64,000 bases of DNA from Maledivibacter halophilus (GCF_900167445.1 NZ_FUZT01000016.1:1-64000); one strand, 5' to 3'. Shown: positions 17,591 through 26,915, counted from the stretch's first letter. The notes: generated from the sequence alone by a model not told the origin. Numbers and translations: made by a program.

Positions 17591-17628
17591 GCCCTTAACA
17601 TTTATGAAAACTTCCTCTTAAAATATAA

Positions 17629-19023
17629 CTATATCCTCTTCCACTTAACCCCTTGGGGAGTATCTTCAAGTACAATACCCTTATTCTTCAAATCATCCCT
17701 TATATTATCAGCTAAGGCATAGTTCTTTTCTTTTCTGGCTTTTTGTCTTTCTTCAATAAGTTTTCCAATTTCCTCATCAAGTATTTCCTTTTCTTTATTT
17801 ACTATTCCCAGCACATTAGTAAGTTCATTAAATAATTCATGACTTTTTTGAATAAGCTCCTTTGAAGACTCTGGGTTTATATTGGTATTTATTGATTTTA
17901 CAAGCTCAAATATAGCTGAAATTCCATCGGCTGTATTTAAATCATCGTCCATTGCTTCTATAAATTTATCCTTGTATTTCAATAACTCATTAAATATTTC
18001 CTTTTCTTCATCCTTCATTTCATTTTTACTTGCATTTTTTATTAGATGCTCTAGATTTTCCTTAGAATTATATAATCTATCCAATGCGTTCTTTGCCTGC
18101 TGTATTAATTCTCTGCTGAAGTTTATTGGATTTCTATAATGGGCTGATAGTAGGAAAAACCTAACAACTTCTGGATCAAATTCATTTACTATTTCTCTAA
18201 CGGTAAAAAAATTCCCCTTTGATTTTGACATCTTTTCGTTGTTTATAGTTATATATCCATTATGAACCCAATATCTTGCAAAGGGCTTTCCTGTAAAGGC
18301 TTCACTTTGTGCTATTTCATTTTCATGATGGGGAAAAATTAAATCCTGTCCTCCTGCATGGATATCTATAGTCTCACCTAAATATTTTGTTGACATAACC
18401 GAACACTCAATATGCCATCCTGGTCTTCCCTTTCCCCAGGGACTGTTCCAACTTGGCTCGCCGGGTTTTTGTTTTTTCCATAGGGCAAAATCAGTTGGAT
18501 GCTTCTTTGTTTCATTTACCTCAATTCTAGCACCGGATTCTAACTCTTCAATGCTTTGCCTAGATAATTTTCCATATTCTTTGAACTTAGATGTGTCATA
18601 GTATACATCTCCATTAACTTCATAGGCATATCCCTTTTCAACAAGATTTTTTATAAAATTAACTATGTCGCTTATATTTTCTGTAACCTTTGGATGTATA
18701 GTTGCCCTCTTTATACCTATTGCATCAGCATCTTTAAAATATTCTTCAATATATTTTTTGCTAATCTCCTTTGATTCTACCCCTTCTTCATTTGCCTTTT
18801 TTATTATTTTATCATCTACATCTGTAAAATTCTGAACATATGTTACCTTATATCCCCTATATTCTAAATATCTTCTTAAAGTATCGAATATTATAAAGGG
18901 TCTAGCATTACCTATGTGAAAAAAATTATATACTGTAGGTCCGCAGACATACATCTTTACTTCCTCTGGAGTAATTGGTACAAACTCTTCCTTTTTTCTA
19001 GTCAAAGTATTGAATAGCTTCAT
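17629..19023 (-). CDS. cysS: Cysteinyl-tRNA synthetase
   Basis: Charges tRNA-Cys. The 464-residue length is standard. Class I signatures: CGPTVYNFFHIGNARPF near residue 28 (zinc-binding Cys and HIGN), GGQDLIFPHHENEIAQSEA, and EKMSKSKGNF at about 265. The anticodon-binding helical part follows and the protein ends with GVKWKRI. The start is ATG at 19023. It lies 85 bp after cysE, and both are expected to be under the Cys T-box upstream of cysE. Confidence 0.98.
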   Translation of the reverse strand: MKLFNTLTRKKEEFVPITPEEVKMYVCGPTVYNFFHIGNARPFIIFDTLRRYLEYRGYKVTYVQNFTDVDDKIIKKANEEGVESKEISKKYIEEYFKDADAIGIKRATIHPKVTENISDIVNFIKNLVEKGYAYEVNGDVYYDTSKFKEYGKLSRQSIEELESGARIEVNETKKHPTDFALWKKQKPGEPSWNSPWGKGRPGWHIECSVMSTKYLGETIDIHAGGQDLIFPHHENEIAQSEAFTGKPFARYWVHNGYITINNEKMSKSKGNFFTVREIVNEFDPEVVRFFLLSAHYRNPINFSRELIQQAKNALDRLYNSKENLEHLIKNASKNEMKDEEKEIFNELLKYKDKFIEAMDDDLNTADGISAIFELVKSINTNINPESSKELIQKSHELFNELTNVLGIVNKEKEILDEEIGKLIEERQKARKEKNYALADNIRDDLKNKGIVLEDTPQGVKWKRI

Positions 19024-19040
19024 CTTAATTTCTCCTTTCT

Positions 19041-19104
19041 GTATAAATTAACTATTTTGCTGGAATATCTGTATAGATTTCCAATAGCAAAACTTAATTT
19101 ATAT
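19041..19104. repeat. Dispersed repeat, ATAGCAAAAC family (cysE-cysS spacer)
   Basis: Two modules occur back to back: one ending TTTTGCTGGAATATC and one beginning CTGTATAGATTTCC and continuing AATAGCAAAACTTAATTTAT. They are partly inverted copies (TTTTGCTGGAA against TTCCAATAGCAAAA) and can form a hairpin between cysE and cysS. The same modules occur in the opposite order at 63381-63495. Confidence 0.55.
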
Positions 19105-19108
19105 TAAT

Positions 19109-19768
19109 TTAAAGTTGTTCATCTTTATAAATAAGTTTTTCTTCTAATTTTACTACTCTTTTTCTTAAACACTCCAGTTCCTTTGCTATAGGGTCTGGAA
19201 GTCTTACTTGATCAAGATCAGCACCATGTTTTTTACTATCTTTAATCTTTACATTATCCTTTATAACAATTTTACCAGGAACTCCCACTACTGTACAGTT
19301 AGGAGGCACTTCACTTAATACAACAGAACCTGATCCTATTTTTGAATCATCTCCTACCTTAAAGGGTCCTAATACCTTTGCTCCAGCAGCAATCACCACA
19401 TTATTTCCTATTGTAGGATGTCTTTTTCCCGTATCTTTTCCTGTACCTCCAAGGGTAACTTCCTGATAAATTGTTACATCATCTCCTATTTCTGTTGTTT
19501 CCCCTATAACTACACCCATTCCATGGTCAATAAAAAATCTTTTTCCTATTTTTGCACCGGGATGTATTTCTATTCCGGTGAGAAATCTGCTCAATTGTGA
19601 AATAATGCGGGCTATTACAATGAATTTTCTTTTGTAGAAAAAATGAGCTATTCTATGAAGCAATATTGAATGAACACATGGATAACATAATATTACTTCC
19701 AACCTACTTTTGGTAGCAGGGTCCCTTTCAATAATAGCGTCTAGATATTCAAAAAAATCCTTAAACAT
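19109..19768 (-). CDS. cysE: Serine O-acetyltransferase
   Basis: Makes O-acetylserine from serine and acetyl-CoA, the first step of cysteine synthesis. The 219-residue enzyme has the short N-terminal helical domain typical of Firmicute CysE, then a left-handed beta-helix of hexapeptide repeats. The catalytic segment FIDHGMGVVIGETTEIGDD is followed by TLGGTGK, GKRHPTIGNNVVIAAGAKVLG and VVGVPGKIV. The ATG at 19768 follows AGGAGGAAGAGAAAC. A T-box with a Cys specifier lies directly upstream, so it should be expressed when tRNA-Cys is uncharged. Confidence 0.96.
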   Translation of the reverse strand: MFKDFFEYLDAIIERDPATKSRLEVILCYPCVHSILLHRIAHFFYKRKFIVIARIISQLSRFLTGIEIHPGAKIGKRFFIDHGMGVVIGETTEIGDDVTIYQEVTLGGTGKDTGKRHPTIGNNVVIAAGAKVLGPFKVGDDSKIGSGSVVLSEVPPNCTVVGVPGKIVIKDNVKIKDSKKHGADLDQVRLPDPIAKELECLRKRVVKLEEKLIYKDEQL

Positions 19769-19852
19769 GTTTCTCTTCCTCCTTTCTCACTATCTATATT
19801 CATGCTCACTGTTATTGACACAAAACGTGAAAAGATTCTAAATTTTTCTATG

Positions 19853-20098
19853 CAAAAAACCCCGCCTCTGGAAAAATCCAGAGACGGGGAATATCCGCGG
19901 TTCCACTCTGATTAGACGTAATAACATCTCTCTCAAATAGCCTTTAACGGAGCTACCCGTAAGACCTACTTTTGCATGTATATTTCAGCCTTAGACTTAT
20001 AGGTGCACTTCAACCTGTAATCTAGTTTGGGACTGCTTTCAGCCGGTGACAGTCCTTCTCTAAAAACATCAACAAGTCTACTCTCCTAATCAATGCCA
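19853..20098 (-). promoter_or_regulatory. T-box leader for cysE-cysS (cysteine specifier)
   Basis: On the minus strand the leader begins just after the gltX stop. The conserved T-box sequence AGAGTGGAACCGCGG lies at 19895-19909. The terminator stem CCCCGTCTCTGG / CCAGAGGCGGGG lies at 19860-19889 and is followed by TTTTTT. In the Stem I region a TGC codon (20005-20007) sits in GAAGTGCACC, the expected specifier context, indicating tRNA-Cys sensing. Confidence 0.92.
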
Positions 20099-20100
20099 TA

Positions 20101-21582
20101 TTACAATATATAATTTCTTTCTACATACTCTATTCTTTTAATAAGATTTTCTCTTCCAATTATAGCTATTACTTTATCTATATCCGGTCCATGGAGTTGA
20201 CCTGTAAGGGCAGCCCTTATAGGCATATATAGATTCTTTCCTTTAACTCCGGTTTCTTTTTGAATCACTTTGAATACTTTTTTACCAAATACTGCATCAA
20301 TAACATCAGCATTTTTTATCTTATCTTTAAGTGTATTCAAAAGGTCCTGAACATGTTCCAATTTTAACATTTTTATAACATCATCATTTTCAGGCTTTAC
20401 TTCTTCTCCAAAGAATTGCTTAGCATAATCAGATATTTGACTTAGGGTTGAAATTCTCTCTCTTGCAGTTTCTACTATCATTTTAACCCATTCATATTTT
20501 TCATTAAGTTCTTCTTCCTTTACCATATCTGCTTGTACTAGATAAGGTATACATAGCTTTGTAAGCCTATCTATATCTGCTTCTTTTATATAATGTTCAT
20601 TTACCCAGTTCAGTTTATCAACATCAAATACTCCGCCACTTTTTGACACCCTATCAAAGGAAAAGCTTTCTATCATTTCATCCATTGTCATTATTTCTTT
20701 ATTTTCTTCAGGACTCCAGCCCACAAGAGCTATATAATTAACCAGTGCCTCTGGCAGATATCCCTTGTTTTTGAAATCTTTTACTGCCACATCCCCCTGT
20801 CTTTTGCTTAATTTTTTCTTTTCCTTGCTAAGAATATTAGGTAGATGTGCAAACTTCGGAAGTTCCCATCCAAATGCTTCATATAGAATTATCTGCTTTG
20901 GAGTAGAGGGCAGCCACTCTTCTCCACGAACCATATGGGTAATACCCATCAAATAGTCATCTACTACAACGGCAAAATGATATGTGGGAAATCCATCGGA
21001 TTTTATGAGAACCTGATCGTCAGAATCATTTGTATTCATTATAACTTTTCCTCTTACTAAATCATTAAATGCTATTTCTCTATCCTTAGGTAGTTTTAAT
21101 CTTATAACATGGGGTTCACCATTTGCAACTCTTCTTTTAGCTTCTTCCATTGGAATATTTCTACAGTGGCCATCATATCCAAGCATTTCGCCCTTTTCTT
21201 TTTGTTCTTCTCGAATTTTATCTAATCTTTCTTTAGAACAAAAACAATAGTATGCATGTCCGCTTTCTAAAAGTTTTTCAATATGGTCTTTATATATATC
21301 AAGCCTTTCAGATTGTGTATAGGGGCCATACTCACCTTTTACAACAAGCTTACCATCTTCAAACATTGGACCTTCATCATGTGTAATTCCTGCCCACTCC
21401 ATCGAGCTAAGTAAATTTTCTATAGAACCTTCTACATATCTGGTTCTATCGGTATCTTCTATTCTAATAATATATTTTCCACCATTTCCTTTTGCGAAAA
21501 GGTAGTTATATAAAGCAGTTCTCAAACTTCCTATATGAACATATCCAGTAGGACTTGGAGCAAATCTTAATCTTACAGTCAT
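20101..21582 (-). CDS. gltX: Glutamyl-tRNA synthetase
   Basis: Charges tRNA-Glu (and possibly tRNA-Gln where GatCAB is used). Class I motifs: RFAPSPTGYVHIGSLR at the N-terminus, DTDRTRYVEG, and KKLSKRQGDV in the KMSKS position at about residue 245. A C-terminal anticodon-binding helical domain follows. The ATG at 21582 is chosen because AGGAGGT stands six bases upstream; the frame extends 12 codons further without a site. About 493 residues, normal for the family. It belongs to the conserved gltX-cysE-cysS set. Confidence 0.97.
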   Translation of the reverse strand: MTVRLRFAPSPTGYVHIGSLRTALYNYLFAKGNGGKYIIRIEDTDRTRYVEGSIENLLSSMEWAGITHDEGPMFEDGKLVVKGEYGPYTQSERLDIYKDHIEKLLESGHAYYCFCSKERLDKIREEQKEKGEMLGYDGHCRNIPMEEAKRRVANGEPHVIRLKLPKDREIAFNDLVRGKVIMNTNDSDDQVLIKSDGFPTYHFAVVVDDYLMGITHMVRGEEWLPSTPKQIILYEAFGWELPKFAHLPNILSKEKKKLSKRQGDVAVKDFKNKGYLPEALVNYIALVGWSPEENKEIMTMDEMIESFSFDRVSKSGGVFDVDKLNWVNEHYIKEADIDRLTKLCIPYLVQADMVKEEELNEKYEWVKMIVETARERISTLSQISDYAKQFFGEEVKPENDDVIKMLKLEHVQDLLNTLKDKIKNADVIDAVFGKKVFKVIQKETGVKGKNLYMPIRAALTGQLHGPDIDKVIAIIGRENLIKRIEYVERNYIL

Positions 21583-21786
21583 TATTTTACCTCCTATATG
21601 TAATTCAACTAACCGCATAGCTTTACTTAAATATTTATTATATTAGATTATTATATCCTAAATATATTTTTGTATCAAGGGAATTGTATAAAAGCATGTT
21701 TCGATGCTATTGTAGTTCTAAGTTCAAAGTTGTAATTTCTAAGTCCTGTAGTCTTTCTAATGGATGTTAAAACAAATAATTTGATT

Positions 21787-23388
21787 TTAGCTAATACCAA
21801 GAATATTAAATACTTTCTCTATGGCCTTATCAGCATCTAATTCTTCCCTTTCATTTTCCCATCTAAGTTTGAACTCCACTTTATTTTCACTGGAACCCCT
21901 TGCTACTACTATTCTTATGGGAATACCCAAAAGATCAGCATCGTAAAACTTTGCTCCTGCCCTTTCTTTTCTATCATCAATTATTACATCTATCTTTTTA
22001 TTCTTTAGTTCATTATAAATTCTTTCTCCTAAAGAATTTTGATCCTCCTTTTTAGTATTTAATATTGATATTATTACATGGTAGGGAGCTAAAGCCAAAG
22101 GCCATATTATACCATCTTTATCATGATTTTCTTCTACTATAATACTTATGAGCTTGTATATGTCCATATAGCTTGAGATACCATAAATCCCCATAGGCTT
22201 TCCTTCTTTATTCTTATATAGCATATTTTTAATATAATTTATTTTATCCAGGTTTAAAATTTTTCCTATGGATATTCCATGTTCTTTATTTAGCGTACCA
22301 CCACATAATGGACATTTATCCTCACCCAAAATATAGCTCACATCGGCCACTAAGTCTCCTTCAAAATCCCGCTCATACTTTACATTTTTTAGATGATAAT
22401 TCTTTTTATTGGCTCCAGTTATTAATGATCCTGCCTTGGTTATTTCTCTATCTACTATTATTCTAACACCTTGAAGTTCAACGGGACCAACAAATCCAGG
22501 AACAGTTTCAATACTGCCGTCAATTTCTTCATACTCTGCCATTTCTATATCCTCTACAGCCACATCTAAAACACTGGCAAGCTTATATGGATTGAGTTCT
22601 CTGTTTCCCCTTATAACCACTGCCAAAATTTCTTCTTTTACCTTAATTAATAATGTTTTTGCTAAATCTTTAGAGTTTATATTTAAAAACTCCTCCAATT
22701 CCTTTATAGTTTTTATATCTGGAGTATAAACAGCTTCTATCTCCTTATCATCAATCTCAATTTCTTCAATATGAAAATCAGACATTTCCTCAAAGGCTTT
22801 ATATCGGCATTTCTCACATTTGAAAATTTTTCTATCTCCCCTATTGCAAGAGTATACAAATTCTTCAGCCCTAGCTCCCGACCTTTTTTCATTATGGGAC
22901 TGCAAGGTAAAGATATTTAAACCCATATCCTTAAGCTTCGATTTGTAAAGATTCTTTATATCATCGTATCCTTGAATTAATGCTTCTTCATCTTCGAAAA
23001 AACTACAAGTCCTTAGATTAGTATATCTTTTAGATTTTATTAAACCGTCCTTTATTTTTATCTTTTCACGCTGTGATATAAATATATCATATATAGATAT
23101 TGGAAAGTCTTTATATGATTTCATATCATTTCTCAAAGTGAGACTGGCTGTCTTTTCAAATTCTTTATCCGATGGTATATATACTCTTTGAAAACCTCTT
23201 TGTTCAAGTTCTCTTGTCAACAGATGTAAAAGCTTATCCATTGTTTTTGATCCAAAAGGTAATACCGAGTATACTCCGTCAGAAACGCTTCTAAACATTC
23301 CTGATCTTAGCAAAAGCTTTTGACTTGCAATATTAAATTCTCCATCAATCTTCTTAGAGGTTTTTCCAGCTAACTTTGTCATTCGCAT
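21787..23388 (-). CDS. Bacterial-type prolyl-tRNA synthetase paralogue with degraded catalytic motifs
   Basis: 533 residues with the layout of bacterial-type ProRS: class II N-terminal half, an inserted YbaK-like editing domain (about 220-370, with LAKTLLIKV and SLITGANKKNYHLKNV), then motif 3 region and anticodon-binding domain. Several signature residues are lost. Motif 2, normally FRxEIxPRFGLxRxREF, reads SQREKIKIKDGLIKSKRY. The MKDAYSFH segment reads LRTCSFFED. The motif 3 Arg in YGIGVSR is replaced (YGISSYMD). The neighbouring HDKDGIIWPLALAPYHV is intact. A complete archaeal-type ProRS is encoded at 36867-38312, so this copy may edit mischarged tRNA or have another role. The frame itself is intact. 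Confidence 0.82.
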   Translation of the reverse strand: MRMTKLAGKTSKKIDGEFNIASQKLLLRSGMFRSVSDGVYSVLPFGSKTMDKLLHLLTRELEQRGFQRVYIPSDKEFEKTASLTLRNDMKSYKDFPISIYDIFISQREKIKIKDGLIKSKRYTNLRTCSFFEDEEALIQGYDDIKNLYKSKLKDMGLNIFTLQSHNEKRSGARAEEFVYSCNRGDRKIFKCEKCRYKAFEEMSDFHIEEIEIDDKEIEAVYTPDIKTIKELEEFLNINSKDLAKTLLIKVKEEILAVVIRGNRELNPYKLASVLDVAVEDIEMAEYEEIDGSIETVPGFVGPVELQGVRIIVDREITKAGSLITGANKKNYHLKNVKYERDFEGDLVADVSYILGEDKCPLCGGTLNKEHGISIGKILNLDKINYIKNMLYKNKEGKPMGIYGISSYMDIYKLISIIVEENHDKDGIIWPLALAPYHVIISILNTKKEDQNSLGERIYNELKNKKIDVIIDDRKERAGAKFYDADLLGIPIRIVVARGSSENKVEFKLRWENEREELDADKAIEKVFNILGIS

Positions 23389-23665
23389 GCTTTATCTCTC
23401 CTAACAAATTTATATATACTATTTATTATAACAGTTTTTATTATTTATATTGAAACAATGTCAAAGGTGGACTTCTATATATTAAGTTTTGAGATTGTTT
23501 CCCTATAAATAATCAAGATTAAAATTTCATGAAATATTATATAAATTTTTTCTATGTTAAAAGTTTTTCTATTGTAATTTTCTATATTGATAAATAGCTC
23601 TTCCTATTTATTATATAATTTTAAGAAGGTAAATTTGTTTATATAAATTTGAGGAGGGTTATAAG

Positions 23666-24964
23666 ATGGCCGATTATAGAGATATGTGGAAATCACTTGA
23701 AATGGATGTAGAAAAACATGATGAGCTTTGTGAAATATTACCTAAATTTTATGGAGACATCTATCTTTCACAGGAGAATCGTCCTGAAGGTATGAACTAC
23801 TTTAACTTTGTTGTATCTGAAGTTCATGGCCTTAGAATTAAAGAGCTTCTAGAACATAAAGAAAAAAATGAAAAAGTCATTGGAACCTTTTGTGTTTTTG
23901 TTCCTGATGAAGTAATAAATGCTACTGGTGCTGTTAGTGTTGGATTATGCGGTGGCTCAGAATTTTGGGAACCGGCTGGGGAAAAGGTTCTTCCAAGAAA
24001 TACATGTCCATTGGTAAAGGCCTCTGTTGGTGCAAAGATTTCTGGAACATGTCCCTATTTTCAATCATGCGATCTTATCGTTGGTGAAACCACTTGTGAT
24101 GGAAAGAAAAAAGCATGGGAAATTTTAAATGAATATATACCAGTTCATGTTATGGATCTTCCACAAATGAAAAGGGAAAAGGATAATTTACACTGGCAAG
24201 ATGAAATAAAATTATTCATTGAAAGATTAGAAAACTTAACTGGCAATAAAGTTACTGTAGAAAATTTAGCTAAAAGTATCAAACTAATTAATAAAAAACG
24301 CAAAGTCCTAAAAAGACTCTATGATGCTAGAAAAGCAAATAAGCTTCCTATAAGCGGTAAAGACGCTCTTTTAATATCACAAATAGCTTTTTATGACAAT
24401 CCCGAAAGATTTATAGAAAAAACAGGTGAATTATGTGATGAATTAGATAACAGAATTGAAAAAGGTATATCGGTATTTAAAGAAGATACTCCTAGAATTT
24501 TAGTAACTGGAACTCCTATGGCTATTCCCAATTGGAAGCTTCATCATATTATTGAAAGTAGCGGTGGAGCTGTTGTATGTGAAGAAACTTGTACAGGTAG
24601 TAGATACTTTGAAAATCTAGTTAAGGAAGATGGCAAAACTTTAGAAGAACAAATGAAGGCCTTAGCCGATAGGTATTTAAACATCAACTGTGCCTGCTTC
24701 ACTCCTAATCCTGGAAGAATAGAAGATATAATTAAATATTACAAAGAATACAAAGCTGATGGGGTTGTATACTTTACTCTACCATTTTGCCAAACATATG
24801 CCACTGAATTCAAAAAGGTTAAGGATGCCCTTGATAAAGAAGGTATACCAGTAATTATGATCGAAACAGGCTATAGCTTGCAAGATGCCGGTCAGCTAAA
24901 AACTAGACTCGAAGCATTCTTTGAAATGCTAGAAACTAATAAGCAGGCAGCTGTATCTAAATAA
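23666..24964 (+). CDS. Double-cubane-cluster anaerobic reductase (2-hydroxyacyl-CoA dehydratase superfamily)
   Basis: A 432-residue iron-sulfur protein of the BcrB/HgdB-like superfamily. Conserved Cys stand in VGLCGGSEFWEP, PRNTCPLVKAS, GTCPYFQSCDLIVGETTCDGKKK, CEETCTGSRYF, NCACFTPNPGR and LPFCQTY. This set matches the single-subunit double-cubane cluster proteins known from Carboxydothermus, which bind an [8Fe-9S] cluster and reduce small molecules. The activating ATPase is encoded two genes downstream, confirming the type. The ATG at 23666 follows GAGGAGGGTTATAAG. It starts a three-gene plus-strand operon divergent from the ProRS paralogue. The physiological substrate is not known. Confidence 0.88.
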   Translation: MADYRDMWKSLEMDVEKHDELCEILPKFYGDIYLSQENRPEGMNYFNFVVSEVHGLRIKELLEHKEKNEKVIGTFCVFVPDEVINATGAVSVGLCGGSEFWEPAGEKVLPRNTCPLVKASVGAKISGTCPYFQSCDLIVGETTCDGKKKAWEILNEYIPVHVMDLPQMKREKDNLHWQDEIKLFIERLENLTGNKVTVENLAKSIKLINKKRKVLKRLYDARKANKLPISGKDALLISQIAFYDNPERFIEKTGELCDELDNRIEKGISVFKEDTPRILVTGTPMAIPNWKLHHIIESSGGAVVCEETCTGSRYFENLVKEDGKTLEEQMKALADRYLNINCACFTPNPGRIEDIIKYYKEYKADGVVYFTLPFCQTYATEFKKVKDALDKEGIPVIMIETGYSLQDAGQLKTRLEAFFEMLETNKQAAVSK

Positions 24965-24965
24965 A

Positions 24966-25226
24966 ATGGATAGAAAATTTGAAACCTATATTCTCTTTCC
25001 AAGTCACTCCGATGGTTTGGCCCTTGAAAAACTTTTAAAGTATAATCATATAAAGTATACTATTGTTCCAACTCCAAGGGCTTTAAGTAAATGCTGCGGC
25101 ATTTCCATACGAATTGACCCAGAGGATACTTCTAGGATAAAAGAAATTTTAGCTGAAAATCCCAGTATCAATACAGAAGGAATCTATAATCTAGAAAAAA
25201 AGAAAAGTTCTTTATTTAATTTTTAA
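24966..25226 (+). CDS. DUF3343 small protein (putative Se/S carrier-like)
   Basis: An 86-residue protein starting one base after the stop of the reductase, so the two are translationally coupled. The pattern YILFPSHSDGLALEKLLK, IVPTPRALSKCCGISIRI matches the DUF3343 family, whose conserved Cys-Cys-Gly and position beside Fe-S or selenium enzymes have led to the name putative Se/S carrier. The biochemical role is unproven. Its place between a double-cubane reductase and its activase suggests help in cluster assembly or sulfur delivery. Confidence 0.85.
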   Translation: MDRKFETYILFPSHSDGLALEKLLKYNHIKYTIVPTPRALSKCCGISIRIDPEDTSRIKEILAENPSINTEGIYNLEKKKSSLFNF

Positions 25227-25251
25227 TTTACTAGCACAACAAGTTAATTTA
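25226..25251. repeat. Short copy of the TTGTGCTAG repeat end inside an operon
   Basis: ACTAGCACAACAAGTTAATT lies in the 47-bp spacer between the DUF3343 gene and the activase gene, just before the latter's ribosome binding site. It is the same end sequence found at 4751-4770, 27587-27612 and (inverted) 34818-34837. Confidence 0.6.
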
Positions 25252-25273
25252 GTTATATATAGGAGGCAGTATA

Positions 25274-26044
25274 ATGTATTCAGTTGGAATCGACTCAGGT
25301 TCTGTGGCAACTAAGGCCGTTCTTTTTAATGGCAAAATGATTGAAAAAATCATTATCCCTACTGGATGGAGTCCAAAGACAGCTGCTAAGGAAGCTATAG
25401 ACTTATTGATTAATAAAGTAAATATAGATAAAAAACAAGTTAAAAAAATAATTGGTACCGGATATGGTAGAATATCTATGCCCTTTGCAGATAAAACTGT
25501 TACAGAAATAACCTGCCATGGTAAAGGTGCTCATTTTCTCAACAGCAATGTAAGAACTATTCTTGACATTGGCGGTCAGGACAGTAAGGTAATAAGCCTT
25601 GATAATAATGGCAATGTAATTGACTTTGCAATGAATGACAAATGTGCTGCAGGTACAGGAAGATTTCTTCAAGTAATGTCTAATGTACTTGAAGTGGATG
25701 TAAGTGATTTAGATGACATAACCGACAATGTAAAGCCTGAACCAATAACCAGCATGTGCACTGTTTTTGCTGAATCTGAAGTTATAAGTCTTCTGGCTAA
25801 AGGTTTACCTAAAGAAAGGGTAGCGGCTGGAATAGTTTATTCCATTGCAAACAGAGGTACCTCTATATTAAACAAGGTAAGTCTCGTTGATACTATAGCC
25901 TTTACAGGAGGTGTGGCTAAATCTGCAGTTATAAAAAAAATGATAGAAAAGGAAATGGGTAAAAATTTATATGCTCCAAAAGATTCTCAAATAGTTGGAG
26001 CATTGGGAGCAGCTGTTATTGGCTGGAATCTATTAAACAAGTAA
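25274..26044 (+). CDS. ATP-dependent activase of the double-cubane reductase (BadF/BadG/HgdC family)
   Basis: ASKHA-fold ATPase of 256 residues that uses ATP to inject a low-potential electron into its partner. Motifs: the N-terminal phosphate loop GIDSGSVATKAVL, GTGYGR, DIGGQDSKVI, and FTGGVAKSAVI. NDKCAAGTGRFL and SMCTVFAESEV supply the two Cys per monomer that hold the single [4Fe-4S] cluster at the dimer interface. The ATG at 25274 follows AGGAGGCAGTATA. It is the third gene of the reductase operon. A bidirectional terminator follows at 26080-26120. Confidence 0.93.
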   Translation: MYSVGIDSGSVATKAVLFNGKMIEKIIIPTGWSPKTAAKEAIDLLINKVNIDKKQVKKIIGTGYGRISMPFADKTVTEITCHGKGAHFLNSNVRTILDIGGQDSKVISLDNNGNVIDFAMNDKCAAGTGRFLQVMSNVLEVDVSDLDDITDNVKPEPITSMCTVFAESEVISLLAKGLPKERVAAGIVYSIANRGTSILNKVSLVDTIAFTGGVAKSAVIKKMIEKEMGKNLYAPKDSQIVGALGAAVIGWNLLNK

Positions 26045-26079
26045 TAGAATTCCTTATTTATAATTTAGTCACAAAGTTA

Positions 26080-26120
26080 AAATAAAACCCATTATTAATC
26101 CTTTGTAATGGGTTTTATTT
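26080..26120. terminator. Bidirectional terminator between convergent genes
   Basis: AAATAAAACCCATTA (26080-26094) pairs perfectly with TAATGGGTTTTATTT (26106-26120) around an 11-nt loop. It serves the plus-strand reductase operon and, read the other way, the minus-strand NRDE gene. Confidence 0.8.
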
Positions 26121-26121
26121 A

Positions 26122-26892
26122 CTATATAATATCAAATTCATATTTAACTTCATTCCACTCTCTAGTACTAATATTTTTTAAACTTTTCTCTATAAACGTC
26201 ACATGGTTTTTAACATCTATTAATAGAAGGGTTGATGCTCTAGTTCCATAATTCGGGCTTTCAATAAAAATAGAAGAGAGAATTCTTTCCCGCCTTATAC
26301 CTATTCCAGTATCAGGTAATTCTTCATCTTTTGGAGACCATTTATCAAAGAGAATTCTGTATAAATCACTAAAATCAATTTCTCTATTGGAATTAATCAT
26401 TTCCTTAAACCTCTTTTTACCTCTTATGATCTTAGGCCATGGCGTATCTAAAAGTGCGTTGCTAAGTCCATAAATTCCAGGCCTTATTTCCTTTATTTTA
26501 TTATCGACATTAGAGTAATAGTACAAAGCAGAAGTATTTCCCACCAAAAGGTTAAAGGGGTTGTACTTTTGTCTCTCATCCTTGATCTTTTCCATATAGG
26601 TCTTAGGCGAATACCCTTTAATCAAATAATCCTTAACCAAATTACCGCGACTTATTGGATCATCAATAAGCAAGGAAAAATCCCTATAATTTGTAATTGC
26701 TGAAAAATCTCCCCTTTTACTTATACCCATCCATGTTCCATTCTTCTCTAAGTCCCTCCCGGCTAATACGTTGGGATAGTCCTTCCAAAACTCTGCACTT
26801 TTTGTAGGCCTTTCATAAATTTCATCCCTATTTGCAGCAAATACAAGTTTATATTGTGGATGAGCCTTGTATGCAAAAAAAATTATACACAT
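26122..26892 (-). CDS. NRDE-family (TANGO2-like) protein
   Basis: The name-giving motif is present (VFAANRDEIYERPT), followed by GRDLEKNGTWMGISKRGDFSAITNYR and a late TRASTLLLID. The family resembles Ntn hydrolases with an N-terminal Met-Cys; its bacterial role is not established. I choose the second ATG (26892), which gives MCIIFFAY, exactly the family start, and lies about eight bases after AAAGGAAG. The first ATG (26898) is only about two bases from that site. The small Cys-rich gene is next on the same strand. Confidence 0.88.
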   Translation of the reverse strand: MCIIFFAYKAHPQYKLVFAANRDEIYERPTKSAEFWKDYPNVLAGRDLEKNGTWMGISKRGDFSAITNYRDFSLLIDDPISRGNLVKDYLIKGYSPKTYMEKIKDERQKYNPFNLLVGNTSALYYYSNVDNKIKEIRPGIYGLSNALLDTPWPKIIRGKKRFKEMINSNREIDFSDLYRILFDKWSPKDEELPDTGIGIRRERILSSIFIESPNYGTRASTLLLIDVKNHVTFIEKSLKNISTREWNEVKYEFDII

Positions 26893-26915
26893 ATTCATTC
26901 TTCCTTTGTAAATAT

